Assembly (NCBI GenBank): GCA_001953215.1 | Contig: CP019169.1 | Span: forward strand, 3,038,001-3,102,000 | DNA from: Betaproteobacteria bacterium GR16-43 | Lineage (GTDB): Bacteria; Pseudomonadota; Gammaproteobacteria; Burkholderiales; Usitatibacteraceae | Reading direction: 5' to 3' | Length of the DNA stretch: 64,000 bases | Shown here: piece by piece, positions 27,801 to 36,110 of the stretch | Layout of the letters: each line of letters starts with the position of its first letter | Position numbering within the stretch: position 1 is the first letter of the stretch | Translations under genes and position numbers: made by a program | Notes under the pieces: generated by a model | Seen by the model: the letters and a program-made list of their open reading frames with translations, nothing else | What the model was told of the DNA's origin: nothing | Databases searched by the model: none

Positions 27801-28344
27801 GGAGACTTCCCGCTTCGCCGGCGACCACGATCTTTCCGTCGGCCTGGAGCGCGACCGCCTTCGCGAGGGATCGCAACGCTCCCGCGGTCGACGTGACGAT
27901 GCCGCCGTTCCCGAACGAGGAATCCAGTTGGCCCTGGGAAGTGAAGCGCAGTAGCGCCATTCGCCCGTAGTCGTTGGTGTCCGACTGCGAAAGGCCCGCG
28001 ACGAGGATCGATCCATCCGGTTGAAGCGCAATCCCGCGGGCTTCGTAGCCTCTCGCGACCGTCTTGCCCTGGGTGCCGAAGGCCGGATCGAGGGTTCCAT
28101 CGGGCAGGTAGCGGGCGAGGGCCGTGTCATACGTATACGCCGCGTTACGGCTGCGTCCCGCCACGAGGATCTTCCCATCGGGCAGGATCCGCACGGCGAG
28201 CGCTTCGTCGAGGCTCTCGCCGAAGCGAGACCGGACGAACCCTCCCGTACCGAATATGGCCGGGTCTCCGGGGAAGGCCATCGCCCACGAGGACGTGACG
28301 ATGCCGAGCCCCATGATTGCCGCGCGCGCCCACTTCCCAACCAT
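24841..28344 (-). CDS. G9: delta-60 repeat propeller protein with FG-GAP propeller
   Basis: The frame is open upstream to 28824, but only ATG 28344 puts the signal peptide (MVGKWARAAIMGLGIVTSSW, then AMAFPGD) at the N-terminus, giving 1167 residues. A TTG at 28359 is a less likely alternative. Residues about 28-815 are delta-60 repeats (LPDGKILVAG, PDGTLDPAFGTQG and variants). They diverge clearly from the G5-G7 set, with longer inserts and a weaker first repeat (DPAIFGTGG). Seven FG-GAP blades close the protein at WSVSGVSQ. Blade 1 is unusual (WVNAWDGRAAIW). It sits alone between two hairpins, so it may be transcribed on its own; no promoter was identified in the 104-nt gap upstream. Confidence 0.88.
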   Translation of the reverse strand: MVGKWARAAIMGLGIVTSSWAMAFPGDPAIFGTGGFVRSRFGESLDEALAVRILPDGKILVAGRSRNAAYTYDTALARYLPDGTLDPAFGTQGKTVARGYEARGIALQPDGSILVAGLSQSDTNDYGRMALLRFTSQGQLDSSFGNGGIVTSTAGALRSLAKAVALQADGKIVVAGEAGSLPDGHITAWRFQANGGVDSSFGTAGVASIPTQLAPREGASSIVVQADGRILLGGYALIARNSVEWSNAQVVVRLGDNGSLDNTFAPSTMDLLAAEGDVTLALQPNGRILAAGSLGAFGNSAFAVVGYGANGGVDVTFGNAGLAATVAQPGAGGWITGITVQADGAMVVTGGSVGIGFPAARFLANGAPDATFGNAGVVSIGMPPLPLPPFGSNISGARGAIATQADGKLVFAGTWLRNSDDFTVVRLGANGSIDPTFASGGIAMTDFGNGDRASWNAVHAMPDGRVIATGSGMDKLRSYITVARYLDDGTQDPAFGTNGFVRTDLGTESSVVSSTSTTEPDGRLTVAGVRTTRVGPLNYVRDVAWVRYLADGSLDPTFGNQGVALQADPNLEPTRIKVRPEGGYFVLAKSSTGTYLERLDANGTLVASFGSGGKLTLPNATNVSPYSQLEVQADGKVLLAGGFRDWVVRRLLADGSPDPSFGTGGIATITPPSADGVVGIALDSMGRIVVGGGRSGDFGTLMGAARLMPDGTPDPTFGNGGTTPLSNWAPHESPAAMALDSDGGILLSGTCNRHPSSTYDLCVTRYMANGLRDSAFGLDGQVLIPDSSTEGRVVGMVGRDSSVVLAIATTTGPSPYILAARKLHASRQTDHDFSGEGRGDLLWVNAWDGRAAIWLMDGIAPVRMEGIIGAVTGWEATNAADFNGDGKTDLVWRHTDGRIAIYLMNGTTPSSTAQILNAGGWSVTHTPDLNGDGKADLVFQHTDGTIAVWTMNGTAMTGGTTLLGSGTGWTVIKAADFDGDGMDDLLFRHTDGRHAIWLMNGVAIKSTVQILNAGGWTATHTPDLNGDGKADIVWQHTDGTIAVWLMNGAAMTSGTGLLNAGSGWSVTRTGDFDGDGKADLFFMHTDGRAAIYLMNGITPTQTTQILNAGSGWSAKRLLDLNGDGKADIVWENVNGSTAVWLMNGTTMTSGAGILGTGTGWSVSGVSQ

Positions 28345-28393
28345 CGAGTTCTTGTTCAATTCTTCGACCCCTGAATCTCGAAACAGTCCCTTG

Positions 28394-28431
28394 AAATGCG
28401 AAACAGCCCTCCGGAGAGGGCTGTCGCATTT
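28394..28431. terminator. Terminator-like hairpin after G10
   Basis: A long stem pairs AAATGCGA plus CAGCCCTC (28394-28411, with a 2-nt bulge) with GAGGGCTG plus TCGCATTT (28416-28431) around a CGGA loop. It lies 18 nt beyond the G10 stop, with A and T tracts on both flanks, so it could act in either direction. Confidence 0.75.
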
Positions 28432-28448
28432 TAACGGATGCTGGGAGG

Positions 28449-30524
28449 CTACTGGCTGACCGCGGATACGCTCCATCCGGTGCCGGTCCCGAGGATGCCC
28501 GTCCCGCTGGTCATCGTGGTCCCGTTCATCAGCCACACCGCGGTGCTGCCATCGACGTTCTGCCAGACGATGTCGGCCTTCCCATCGCCATTGAGATCGA
28601 CGAGGCGCTTCGCACTCCAGCCACCGCCCGCGTTGAGGATCTGCGTGGTCTGCGTCGGGACGAGACCATTCATGAGGTAGATCGCCGCACGTCCGTCCGT
28701 GTGCAGGAAGAAGAGATCCGCTTTTCCGTCGCCGTTGAAGTCGCCGGTACGCGTGACACTCCAACCCGAGCCCGCGCCAAGCAGACCCGAACCCGAAGTC
28801 ATCGCGGTACCGTTCATGAGCCACACCGCGATCGTGCCGTCGGTGTGCTGCCAGACGATGTCGGCTTTGCCATCGCCATTGAGGTCCGGCGTGTGCATCG
28901 CGGTCCAGCCGCCGGCGTTGAGGATCTGCTGCGTCGACTTGATGGCCGTGCCATTCATCAACCAGATCGCATGGCGCCCATCGGTGTGGCGGAAGAGGAG
29001 GTCGTCCATTCCGTCACCATCGAAATCGGCGGTGCGAATGACGCTCCAGCCGCTGCCCGGACCCATGAGGCTCGCACCCGCGGTCATCGCCGTGCCGTTC
29101 ATCGTCCACACCGCGATCGTGCCGTCGGTGTGCTGGAAGACGAGATCCGCTTTGCCGTCGCCATTCAGGTCCGGTGTGTGCGTGACCGACCAGCCGCCCG
29201 CGTTGAGGATCTGCTGCGTCGAGGTCGGCGCCGTGCCGTTCATGAGATAGATCGCGATGCGACCATCGGTGTGGCGCCACACGAGATCGGTCCTGCCGTC
29301 GCCGTTGAAGTCGCCGACGTTGGTCACGGCCCAACCCGTACCCGCTCCAATGATCTCGGAAGTCGCCGTCGGCGCCGTCCCGTTCATCAACCAGATCGCG
29401 GCGCGGCCGTCGGTGTTGGCGAAGAGCAGGTCGCTCGAGCCGTTGCCGTTGAAGTCGCCATTCACGCCGGGGATCGTGGCCGTCGCGTCGAAGGGGCGCA
29501 CCGTGTAGGTGTAGGAGGTCATGCTCGCGCCCGCCATGCCGCTGACGGTCACGGTGTAGTTCACGCCCGCGGTGATCGTGGTCTGCGGCACGAAGACGAT
29601 CGTGTTGTCCCCGATGCAAAGGCATCCGGTCGAGCGGTAGATCACGTTCACCGTGATCGGCGAACCATTGGCCGTCATGCTGACGTTGGCGGCGGCGAAG
29701 TCGGTGGTGCCGAAGGTTCCGCTGTTGTAGAGCGAGTACGACCAGCGGCCCGAAGGAGGGAGCACCTGCGTCGGCACGAAGCCGGCGGGCGGCCAGGCCA
29801 CGCCGTTGGGCATCGCGGGGCGCGAGCCCCAAAGGGTGGCGTCGATCACGCGGATGGCGTTGCCGGGGGAGCCGCCGGACGTATTGCCGACGGACACGAG
29901 GATTTGCGGCGGATACAGGAACCAACGCCGGTGGCCGGCCAGTTCGTTGCCCGAGCCATCGTCGTCCATGAATCCCGGAACGACGTCCGTGAAGCCGAGC
30001 GCGATGTTGGACTTGCCGCCGGCGATGTCGGCGTTCGGAATCAGGCCCGGACAGGTGGTGAACGCGGGATTGGCCGTCGAAGGCATGTGGCTCAGCCTTC
30101 CGTTCGCGGCGTACAGCACCGCGGCGGATTGTTGCTCGAGTTCGACGGACGCGGGATTCGACGTGTTGAGGCCGACGCTGCCCGGAAGTCCGGTCATCGC
30201 GCGGTAGTAGTTGATGCGCGAGACAACCCACTCCTTGTACGCCGTCGAGATCGTTCCCGGCGTGCAGCCGGCGACGCTGCCGGTGAAGTCGATCGACGGC
30301 ATCGCGGGGAGGAAGTACGTCTGGTACGCACTCTTCGTCGCGTATTTCGACCCGGTGGCGATCGGCGTGATCGTCGTCACCGCCTTCGCGAACGACTTCT
30401 CCTGGGTGAAGAAGTACGCGTAGGACGAAGCGTCGAACCAGGGTGCGGGGCCGAGCTGCGCGTCCTGCGCGAACGCAGGAGCGGCAGCCAGGAGAACGAG
30501 GGACAGCAAGCGGGATTTAGCCAT
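28449..30524 (-). CDS. G10: CAP/SCP-domain secreted protein with FG-GAP propeller
   Basis: This 691-residue protein has a signal peptide at 1-19 (APAFA-QDAQ). Residues about 60-225 form a CAP domain: RINYYRAMTGLPG at 103-115, first cavity His in RLSHMPS (H146), and GHRRWFLYP with H198. A beta-rich linker with DNTIVFVPQTTI leads to seven near-consensus FG-GAP blades from about 350. CAP domains in bacteria are mostly secreted and uncharacterised; some bind sterols, lipids or peptidoglycan, so the ligand here is open. Both cavity His are kept, unlike G2. It is 55 nt downstream of G11, its closest paralogue, and is followed by a terminator. A GGGGGA lies nine bases before the start. Confidence 0.93.
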   Translation of the reverse strand: MAKSRLLSLVLLAAAPAFAQDAQLGPAPWFDASSYAYFFTQEKSFAKAVTTITPIATGSKYATKSAYQTYFLPAMPSIDFTGSVAGCTPGTISTAYKEWVVSRINYYRAMTGLPGSVGLNTSNPASVELEQQSAAVLYAANGRLSHMPSTANPAFTTCPGLIPNADIAGGKSNIALGFTDVVPGFMDDDGSGNELAGHRRWFLYPPQILVSVGNTSGGSPGNAIRVIDATLWGSRPAMPNGVAWPPAGFVPTQVLPPSGRWSYSLYNSGTFGTTDFAAANVSMTANGSPITVNVIYRSTGCLCIGDNTIVFVPQTTITAGVNYTVTVSGMAGASMTSYTYTVRPFDATATIPGVNGDFNGNGSSDLLFANTDGRAAIWLMNGTAPTATSEIIGAGTGWAVTNVGDFNGDGRTDLVWRHTDGRIAIYLMNGTAPTSTQQILNAGGWSVTHTPDLNGDGKADLVFQHTDGTIAVWTMNGTAMTAGASLMGPGSGWSVIRTADFDGDGMDDLLFRHTDGRHAIWLMNGTAIKSTQQILNAGGWTAMHTPDLNGDGKADIVWQHTDGTIAVWLMNGTAMTSGSGLLGAGSGWSVTRTGDFNGDGKADLFFLHTDGRAAIYLMNGLVPTQTTQILNAGGGWSAKRLVDLNGDGKADIVWQNVDGSTAVWLMNGTTMTSGTGILGTGTGWSVSAVSQ

Positions 30525-30579
30525 GGGTCATTTTCCCCCAGCCGCAGGGGATGCCGGTGTTACGCAAGTCACAGAATTC

Positions 30580-32661
30580 CTACTGACTTACCGGCGTGAC
30601 CGTCCAGCCCGTGCCCGTGCCGAGGATGCCCGCGCCGCTGGTCATCGTGGTCCCGTTCATCAGCCAGATCGCGGTGCTGCCGTCGGTGTTCTGCCACACG
30701 ATGTCGGCCTTGCCGTCGCCGTTCAAGTCCACGAGGCGCTTCACGCTCCAGCCGCCGCCGGCATTGAGGATCTGCGTCGTGGCCGTCGGCGTCGTGCCGT
30801 TCATGAGGTAGATCGCCGCGCGCCCGTCCGTGTGCAGGAAGAAGAGGTCGGCCCGGCCGTCGCCATCGAAGTCGCCGGCGTGCGTCACGCTCCAACCCGT
30901 ACCTGCGCCGAGCAGGCCCGTGCCCGTGGTCATCGCGGTGCCGTTCATGAGCCACACGGCGATCGTGCCGTCCGTGTGCTGCCAGACGATGTCCGCCTTG
31001 CCGTCGCCGTTGAGATCCGGCGTATGCGTCGCGGTCCAGCCTCCGGCATTGAGGATCTGCGCCGTCGACTTCACCGCGAGCCCGTTCATCAGCCAGATCG
31101 CGTGGCGCCCGTCGGTGTGGCGGAAGAGGAGGTCGTCGTTTCCGTCGCCATCGAAGTCGGCCGTGCGGATCACGCTCCAGCCGGTGCCCGCGCCGAGGAT
31201 GCCGGTGCCGCCGGTCATCGTTGCGCCGTTCATGGTCCAGATCGCGACGGAGCCGTCGACGTTCTGGAAGACCAAGTCCGCCTTGCCGTCGCCGTTCAGG
31301 TCCGGCGTATGCGTGACCGACCAGCCGCCGCCGGCGTTGAGGATCTGCTGCGTGGCCGTGGGCGCCGCGCCGTTCATGAGGTAGATCGCCATGCGTCCGT
31401 CGGTGTGCTGCCAGAGCAGGTCGGTCTTGCCGTCGCCGTTGAAGTCCGCGACGTTCGACACGCTCCAGCCCGTGCCCGCGCCGATGACCTCCGCGGTCGC
31501 CGTCGGCGCCGTGCCGTTCATCAGCCAGATCGCGTGGCGGCCGTCGGCGTTGGTGAAGAGCAGGTCGCTCGCGCCGTTGCCGTTGAAGTCGCCATTCACG
31601 CCCGGGATCGTCGCGGACGTGTCGATCGGGCGCACCGAGTACGAGGTGGTGGCCGGAACGCCGCTGCCGGCCATGCCGCTCACGGTGACGATGTAGTTCG
31701 TGCCCGCGACGATGGCCGGCGTGTGCTCGAACACGATCGTGTTGTCGCCGTAACCGTTGTCGACCTTGGAGACGATGTTCACGCCGATCGGCGTTCCGTT
31801 GGCGGTCACGGTGACGGTGGCGTTGCTGAAGTCCGCGTTGTTGAACGAGTACGACCAGCGCTTCGACGTGGGCAGGAGCTGCATCGGCACGTAGCCCGCC
31901 GGCGGCCACGCGACGCCATTCAGTGTTGCCGGGCGCGTGCCGAAGCCGCCGGTCACGCGCAGCGCGTTGGCGCCCCAGGTGCTGAAGGTGGTCGGCGTCG
32001 AGGCGTTGAGCATCGTCGCTTGCGGCGGGTAGAGGATCCAGCGGCGGTGGCCGGCGTTGGCATTGGTGCCCACGGGGCCTGATCCGTCAGATTCGTCGAT
32101 GTAGCGCGGCACCACGTCGTCGGCCGTGCTGTCGCCGAACGACAGCGCGATGTTCGAGCCGCTCGCGGCGTTGTTGGCCGCGGCGAGCAGGTTCGTGCAC
32201 GAGGTGAACGGCGGATTCGCCGGCGCGTGGTCGAGCTTCTGGTTGGCGGAGAAGAGCACGGCGGCCGATTGGCCCTCGGTCTCGCGCGTGGTGCTCAAGT
32301 CGTGAACGACGTTGCCCGGCAAGCCGGCCATGGCGCGGTAGTAGTTCACGCGGCTCAACGTGAAGTCCTTGAACGCGCTCGACACCAGTCCGGGCGAGCA
32401 GCCGCCGATGGACCCGGTGAAGTTCATCGAAGGCATCGCGGAGACGTAGTACGTGTTGTACGCATTCACGACGGCGCGCCTGGACCCGGTCGCGATCGGA
32501 AGCAGGATCGTCAAGGCTTTCGCCTTCGGGGCCACGGGCAGCCACAGGTCCGGCTGCATCGGGTCCAGCCACGGCGCGGGGCCGAGCGTCTGGATCGGGG
32601 CCGCGAGCGCGGGAGCACAGGCGAGGGCGAGGGCAAGCGGGAGCAGGCGCGATGCGTTCAT
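30580..32661 (-). CDS. G11: CAP/SCP-domain secreted protein with FG-GAP propeller
   Basis: The frame is open far upstream, but ATG 32661 gives a standard signal peptide (MNASRLLPLALALACAPALA) and a 693-residue protein colinear with G10. The CAP domain is at about 60-235, with RVNYYRAMAGLPGNV, H145 in KLDHAPA and H205 in GHRRWILYP. The linker (NTIVFEHTPAIVAGTNYIV) and seven FG-GAP blades follow from about 350. The propeller is one of the most regular in the window, with all seven blades matching consensus. The gap to the G12 stop is 38 nt, so it is probably cotranscribed with G12. G10 and G11 look like a tandem duplication. The ligand is unknown. Confidence 0.92.
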   Translation of the reverse strand: MNASRLLPLALALACAPALAAPIQTLGPAPWLDPMQPDLWLPVAPKAKALTILLPIATGSRRAVVNAYNTYYVSAMPSMNFTGSIGGCSPGLVSSAFKDFTLSRVNYYRAMAGLPGNVVHDLSTTRETEGQSAAVLFSANQKLDHAPANPPFTSCTNLLAAANNAASGSNIALSFGDSTADDVVPRYIDESDGSGPVGTNANAGHRRWILYPPQATMLNASTPTTFSTWGANALRVTGGFGTRPATLNGVAWPPAGYVPMQLLPTSKRWSYSFNNADFSNATVTVTANGTPIGVNIVSKVDNGYGDNTIVFEHTPAIVAGTNYIVTVSGMAGSGVPATTSYSVRPIDTSATIPGVNGDFNGNGASDLLFTNADGRHAIWLMNGTAPTATAEVIGAGTGWSVSNVADFNGDGKTDLLWQHTDGRMAIYLMNGAAPTATQQILNAGGGWSVTHTPDLNGDGKADLVFQNVDGSVAIWTMNGATMTGGTGILGAGTGWSVIRTADFDGDGNDDLLFRHTDGRHAIWLMNGLAVKSTAQILNAGGWTATHTPDLNGDGKADIVWQHTDGTIAVWLMNGTAMTTGTGLLGAGTGWSVTHAGDFDGDGRADLFFLHTDGRAAIYLMNGTTPTATTQILNAGGGWSVKRLVDLNGDGKADIVWQNTDGSTAIWLMNGTTMTSGAGILGTGTGWTVTPVSQ

Positions 32662-32699
32662 GTTCGGGGCTCGTTTCGTGGTTTTCTTGTGGGGGTCGT

Positions 32700-35600
32700 T
32701 CACTGGCTCACGGGCGAGACGCTCCACCCGGTGGCCGCGCCGAGGATGCCGTTGCCGCTGGTCATCGTGGTGCCGTTCATCAGCCACACGGCGACGCGTC
32801 CGTCCGTGTTCTGCCAGACGATGTCGGCCTTGCCGTCGCCGTTCAGGTCGGCCAGGCGCCGCGCGCTCCAGCCGCCGCCGGCATTGAGGATCTGCGTCTG
32901 CGTGGCGGGCACCAGGCCGTTCATCAGCCAGATCGCGGCACGGCCGTCGGTGTTGAGCCAGAAGAGATCGCTCTTGCCGTCGCCGTCGAAGTCCGCGGTG
33001 CGCGTGACGCTCCAGCCGGTGCCGGGGCCGAGCAGGCCCACGCCGGAGAGGAACGTCGTGCCGTTCATTAGCCACACGGCCGTGCTGCCGTCCGTGTTCT
33101 GCCACACGATGTCGGCGCGGCCGTCGCCATTGAGGTCCGGCGTGTGCACCACGCTCCAGCCCGTGCCGGCGTTCAAGATCTGCCCCGTGGCCTTCACGTT
33201 GAAGCCATTCATCAGCCAGATGGCCACGCGTCCGTCGGTGTGCGTGAAGAGGATGTCGCGGTTCGCATCGCCGTCGAAGTCCGCCACGCGCGTGACGCTG
33301 AAGCCGGTGCCCGCGGGCAGGATCTCCACGCTCGAGAGCGTCGTGAGGCCGTTCATGAGCCACACGGCCACGCGTCCGTCCGCGTGCTGCCACACGAGAT
33401 CGGCCTTGCCGTCGGCGTTCAGGTCGCCCGTGCCGGCCACGCTCCAGCCCGCGCCCGCGTTCATGATCTGCGCGGTGGAGATGGGTGCGGTGCCGTTCAT
33501 GAGGTAGATCGCCACGCGCCCGTCGGTGTTCTGCCAGACGATGTCGGTCTTGCCGTCGCCGTTGAAGTCCGCGAAATGCACGGGGCTCCATCCGGTGGCC
33601 GGACCGAGGATCTCGATCGCGTTGGTCGAAGCCGTGCCGCTCATGAGCCACACGGCCACGCGGCCGTCGGTGTTCTGCCACACGAGGTCGTCGGCGCCGT
33701 TGCCGTTCAGGTCGACCACGCGGTCGGGAACGCCGGGGCCGGAGCCGTCGATCGCGAACACGCGGCCGGTGTTGATGCTCGTGATGTAGAGCTCGCCCGC
33801 TTCGTCTTCGCCGAAGCCCGTGGGGCCACCGTAGTTGGCCACGGTCTGCGCGACCACGAAGCGGCTCCAGGCGCCGGCTTCGTTCTTCGTGGCGAAGATG
33901 CGGTTGCTGCCGCTATCCGCGTAGAGGTAATAGCCGTAGAGGTCGCGCCACTTGCGGCCGCGATAGACGTTGCCGCCGATGACCACGTTGCCGAGCGAGC
34001 GGTCGTACGACGTGATCGGCGGCGTATGGCCCGCGAGGGCGCACAGCGTGGTGGTGCTGCCCGTGACGAACGGGCCTTCGCAGGTGCTCCAGCCGTAGTT
34101 GCGGCCTCCCTGTGTGCCGAAGGGCTGCATGTCGATTTCTTCGGTGGTGACCTCGCCGACGTCGCCGATGTAGTGGTCGCCGGTGTGGCGATCGAAGCTC
34201 ATGCGGAACGGGTTGCGCAGGCCGAACGCCCAGATCTCCGCGCGCGTGTTGGCCACGCCCACGAACGGGTTGGACGGCGGAATCGCATAGCCCGGGCCGC
34301 CGGCGCTCACGTCGAGGCGCAGGATCTTGCCCAGCAGCACATTCTTGTTCTGACCGTTGGCGCCACCGGTGCCGCCGTCGCCCACGCTGATGTAGAGGTA
34401 GCCATCGCGGCCGAAGGCGACCTTGCCGCCGTTGTGGTTCGTGGGCCCGCTGCCGTGGTTGATGGTGATGATCGACTTCTCGCTCGTCATGTCGGCGAGG
34501 TCGGGGTTCGCGAGCTGCGTCGTGAACGAGCTGATCTGCAGGTTGCCCGTGCCGTCGTTGGGCACGTAGAACACGAAGAAGCGGCGGTTGGTGGCGAAGG
34601 CCGGGTCGAACGCGAGGCCGAGCAGGCCGCGCTCGCCGCTGGTGTCCACCGGGATCGTGAAGAACGCCGTGCCGTTCAGCACGCCGTTCTTGAGGATGCG
34701 GATGCCGCCGGTCTTCTCGACGAAGAAAAGCCGGTTGGTGCCATCGTTGGCGTTCTGGATGTCGAGCGGCTGCGAGAGGCCCTGGGCCACCTGGCGCAGC
34801 GAGATGGCGGGCGGCGGCTGGAAGGCCTGCGTCGAAGTGCTGGTGATCTGCAGCGGGGCCGTATCCACCGCTTCGAAGTCGCTGCCGTGCAGCGTCTTCA
34901 ACTGGTTCAGCAGGTTGTCGTCCCAAAGCGGGCTGTGCTCGCCCTGGAAGTACCACGCGCTGCCGTTGTCGGCGAGCACGAGGCCGTACTTCTTCATCGC
35001 GCGCAGTACGACCTGGATCTTCGGGTCGAACGTCGAGACGTTGAAGTTCGCTTTCAAACGGAAGCGCGCGCCCATCGGCGGCAGGCTCGTGTTGCTCGAG
35101 CCCGCCTGGTGCGTGGCGGGCCAGATGAACTGGTTGCGCGTGCTGGGGGCGGTGAAGCGGATCGCGTGGTTGATCTCGCCGGCCACGAACTCGTCGTAGC
35201 GCAGCAGGCCCGGGAGGATCGGCAGGCCCGCGGCGTCCGCGGAGGTGAAGGTGTCGGGGCGCCGGGCGTTCAACTTCAGGTCGAACTTCGCGCCGGAATA
35301 GGCGGCCCAGCTGTTGTCCACGTTCTTCACGCCTTCGTCGAGCTCGTAGAGCATGCACGTGTCGCGCGTGACGACGATCACGTGGCGGTCGCCGGGCGCA
35401 CCACCGCCTTCGACCAGCGCGTTGGCCGGGATGGGATAGGGGCCGGGATCGCTTTCATCCGCCGCTTCGGGGTCGAAGGTGATCGCCACCGGGGTCTGGT
35501 TCGCCGGAACGATGTTGAAGGGGATGCCGATGGGAATCCCCACGTCGAACGTGCCGAAGTCCGGGTGCGTGGGCGCGGCGGAACCGATCGAAGTGATCCA

Positions 35601-35756
35601 CGTCGCGGACGACGCATGGACCGCCAGCGTGTCGATGGGCGTGTTCCAGAAGTTCTTCTTGTCGAAGACCTGGCAGCCGCCGACGGTCGGGGAGGGCGCG
35701 GCCATCGCGGGAGCGGCGAGGGCGGCGGCGAGGAGGGCAATGAGGGCTCGGGACAT
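32700..35756 (-). CDS. G12: PQQ-type glucose/sorbosone dehydrogenase-like protein with N-terminal secreted domain and FG-GAP propeller
   Basis: ATG 35756 follows AGAGG by 7-8 nt and begins a signal peptide (MSRALIALLAAALAAPAMA); the protein is 1018 residues. Residues about 24-320 are a secreted domain that I know only as uncharacterised (CQVFDKKNFWNTPIDTLAVH; later ADNGSAWYFQGEH). Residues about 335-680 match the glucose/sorbosone dehydrogenase propeller family: ERGLLGLAFDP, HNGGKVAFGRDGYLYISVGD, IWAFGLRNPFRMSFD and NYGWSTCEG. In that family PQQ binds on top of the propeller and oxidises sugars in the periplasm or outside the cell. Activity here is inferred. Seven FG-GAP blades follow from about 685. 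It is the first gene of the left arm, so its promoter should lie in the divergent gap. Confidence 0.92.
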   Translation of the reverse strand: MSRALIALLAAALAAPAMAAPSPTVGGCQVFDKKNFWNTPIDTLAVHASSATWITSIGSAAPTHPDFGTFDVGIPIGIPFNIVPANQTPVAITFDPEAADESDPGPYPIPANALVEGGGAPGDRHVIVVTRDTCMLYELDEGVKNVDNSWAAYSGAKFDLKLNARRPDTFTSADAAGLPILPGLLRYDEFVAGEINHAIRFTAPSTRNQFIWPATHQAGSSNTSLPPMGARFRLKANFNVSTFDPKIQVVLRAMKKYGLVLADNGSAWYFQGEHSPLWDDNLLNQLKTLHGSDFEAVDTAPLQITSTSTQAFQPPPAISLRQVAQGLSQPLDIQNANDGTNRLFFVEKTGGIRILKNGVLNGTAFFTIPVDTSGERGLLGLAFDPAFATNRRFFVFYVPNDGTGNLQISSFTTQLANPDLADMTSEKSIITINHGSGPTNHNGGKVAFGRDGYLYISVGDGGTGGANGQNKNVLLGKILRLDVSAGGPGYAIPPSNPFVGVANTRAEIWAFGLRNPFRMSFDRHTGDHYIGDVGEVTTEEIDMQPFGTQGGRNYGWSTCEGPFVTGSTTTLCALAGHTPPITSYDRSLGNVVIGGNVYRGRKWRDLYGYYLYADSGSNRIFATKNEAGAWSRFVVAQTVANYGGPTGFGEDEAGELYITSINTGRVFAIDGSGPGVPDRVVDLNGNGADDLVWQNTDGRVAVWLMSGTASTNAIEILGPATGWSPVHFADFNGDGKTDIVWQNTDGRVAIYLMNGTAPISTAQIMNAGAGWSVAGTGDLNADGKADLVWQHADGRVAVWLMNGLTTLSSVEILPAGTGFSVTRVADFDGDANRDILFTHTDGRVAIWLMNGFNVKATGQILNAGTGWSVVHTPDLNGDGRADIVWQNTDGSTAVWLMNGTTFLSGVGLLGPGTGWSVTRTADFDGDGKSDLFWLNTDGRAAIWLMNGLVPATQTQILNAGGGWSARRLADLNGDGKADIVWQNTDGRVAVWLMNGTTMTSGNGILGAATGWSVSPVSQ

Positions 35757-36110
35757 TCGGATGCCTCTGTGTCTTGTCGTGAAAAAGTGGATACGCCGGT
35801 ACCTGACAGCAAGATTCGGACCGCCCCGGTTTCGGGGGTTTTGAGACGGATTGCGTCGTTGCAAGGCGACAACCCGGCTGTCTTCAGAGTGTCGCGGCCT
35901 CTCGCGTGGGGTCCAGCCGCGCCCGTTCCGGCGAGTCGCCCGGCGGAGACAAAGTGCCGAAGATTGCGCATCCGCACCCGGACCCCCGCCGTATCGCGTG
36001 GGTGGCACGAGTGCGAAGCTTCACAGTGGCCGGGCGAAATCCTCTTTATGATTCGCCGGTTTGGGACGCGCACGGGCGGCAACGCCGATCAACGAACAGG
36101 GATAAAAAGA
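35757..36110. promoter_or_regulatory. 354-bp divergent intergenic region between the two arms
   Basis: This is the only gene-free stretch over 300 bp, and it separates leftward G12 from rightward G13, so both promoters should be here. For G13, a TATGAT at 36047-36052 is a plausible -10, with TTCACA at 36020-36025 as a poor -35 (21-nt spacing). AGGGA precedes ATG 36111. No convincing leftward -10/-35 pair was seen. Open frames cross the region on both strands but begin without ribosome-binding sites and lead into the signal peptides, so I see no gene in it. Confidence 0.55.

Noticed and set aside
24841-28824. Longer version of G9 starting at 28824
   Set aside because: The first 160 residues are Arg-rich shadow of G10 and cross the terminator at 28394-28431; the signal peptide starts at 28344.
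28449-29500. Regularly spaced DNA repeats (about 145 bp) considered as a CRISPR or satellite array
   Set aside because: The period equals one propeller blade of 47-50 codons and variation is codon-like; there are no short identical repeats with unrelated spacers.
33144-36110. Plus-strand frame running into G13, which would make a 2071-residue protein
   Set aside because: The upstream part is antisense to G12. The signal peptide and AGGGA show that G13 starts at 36111.
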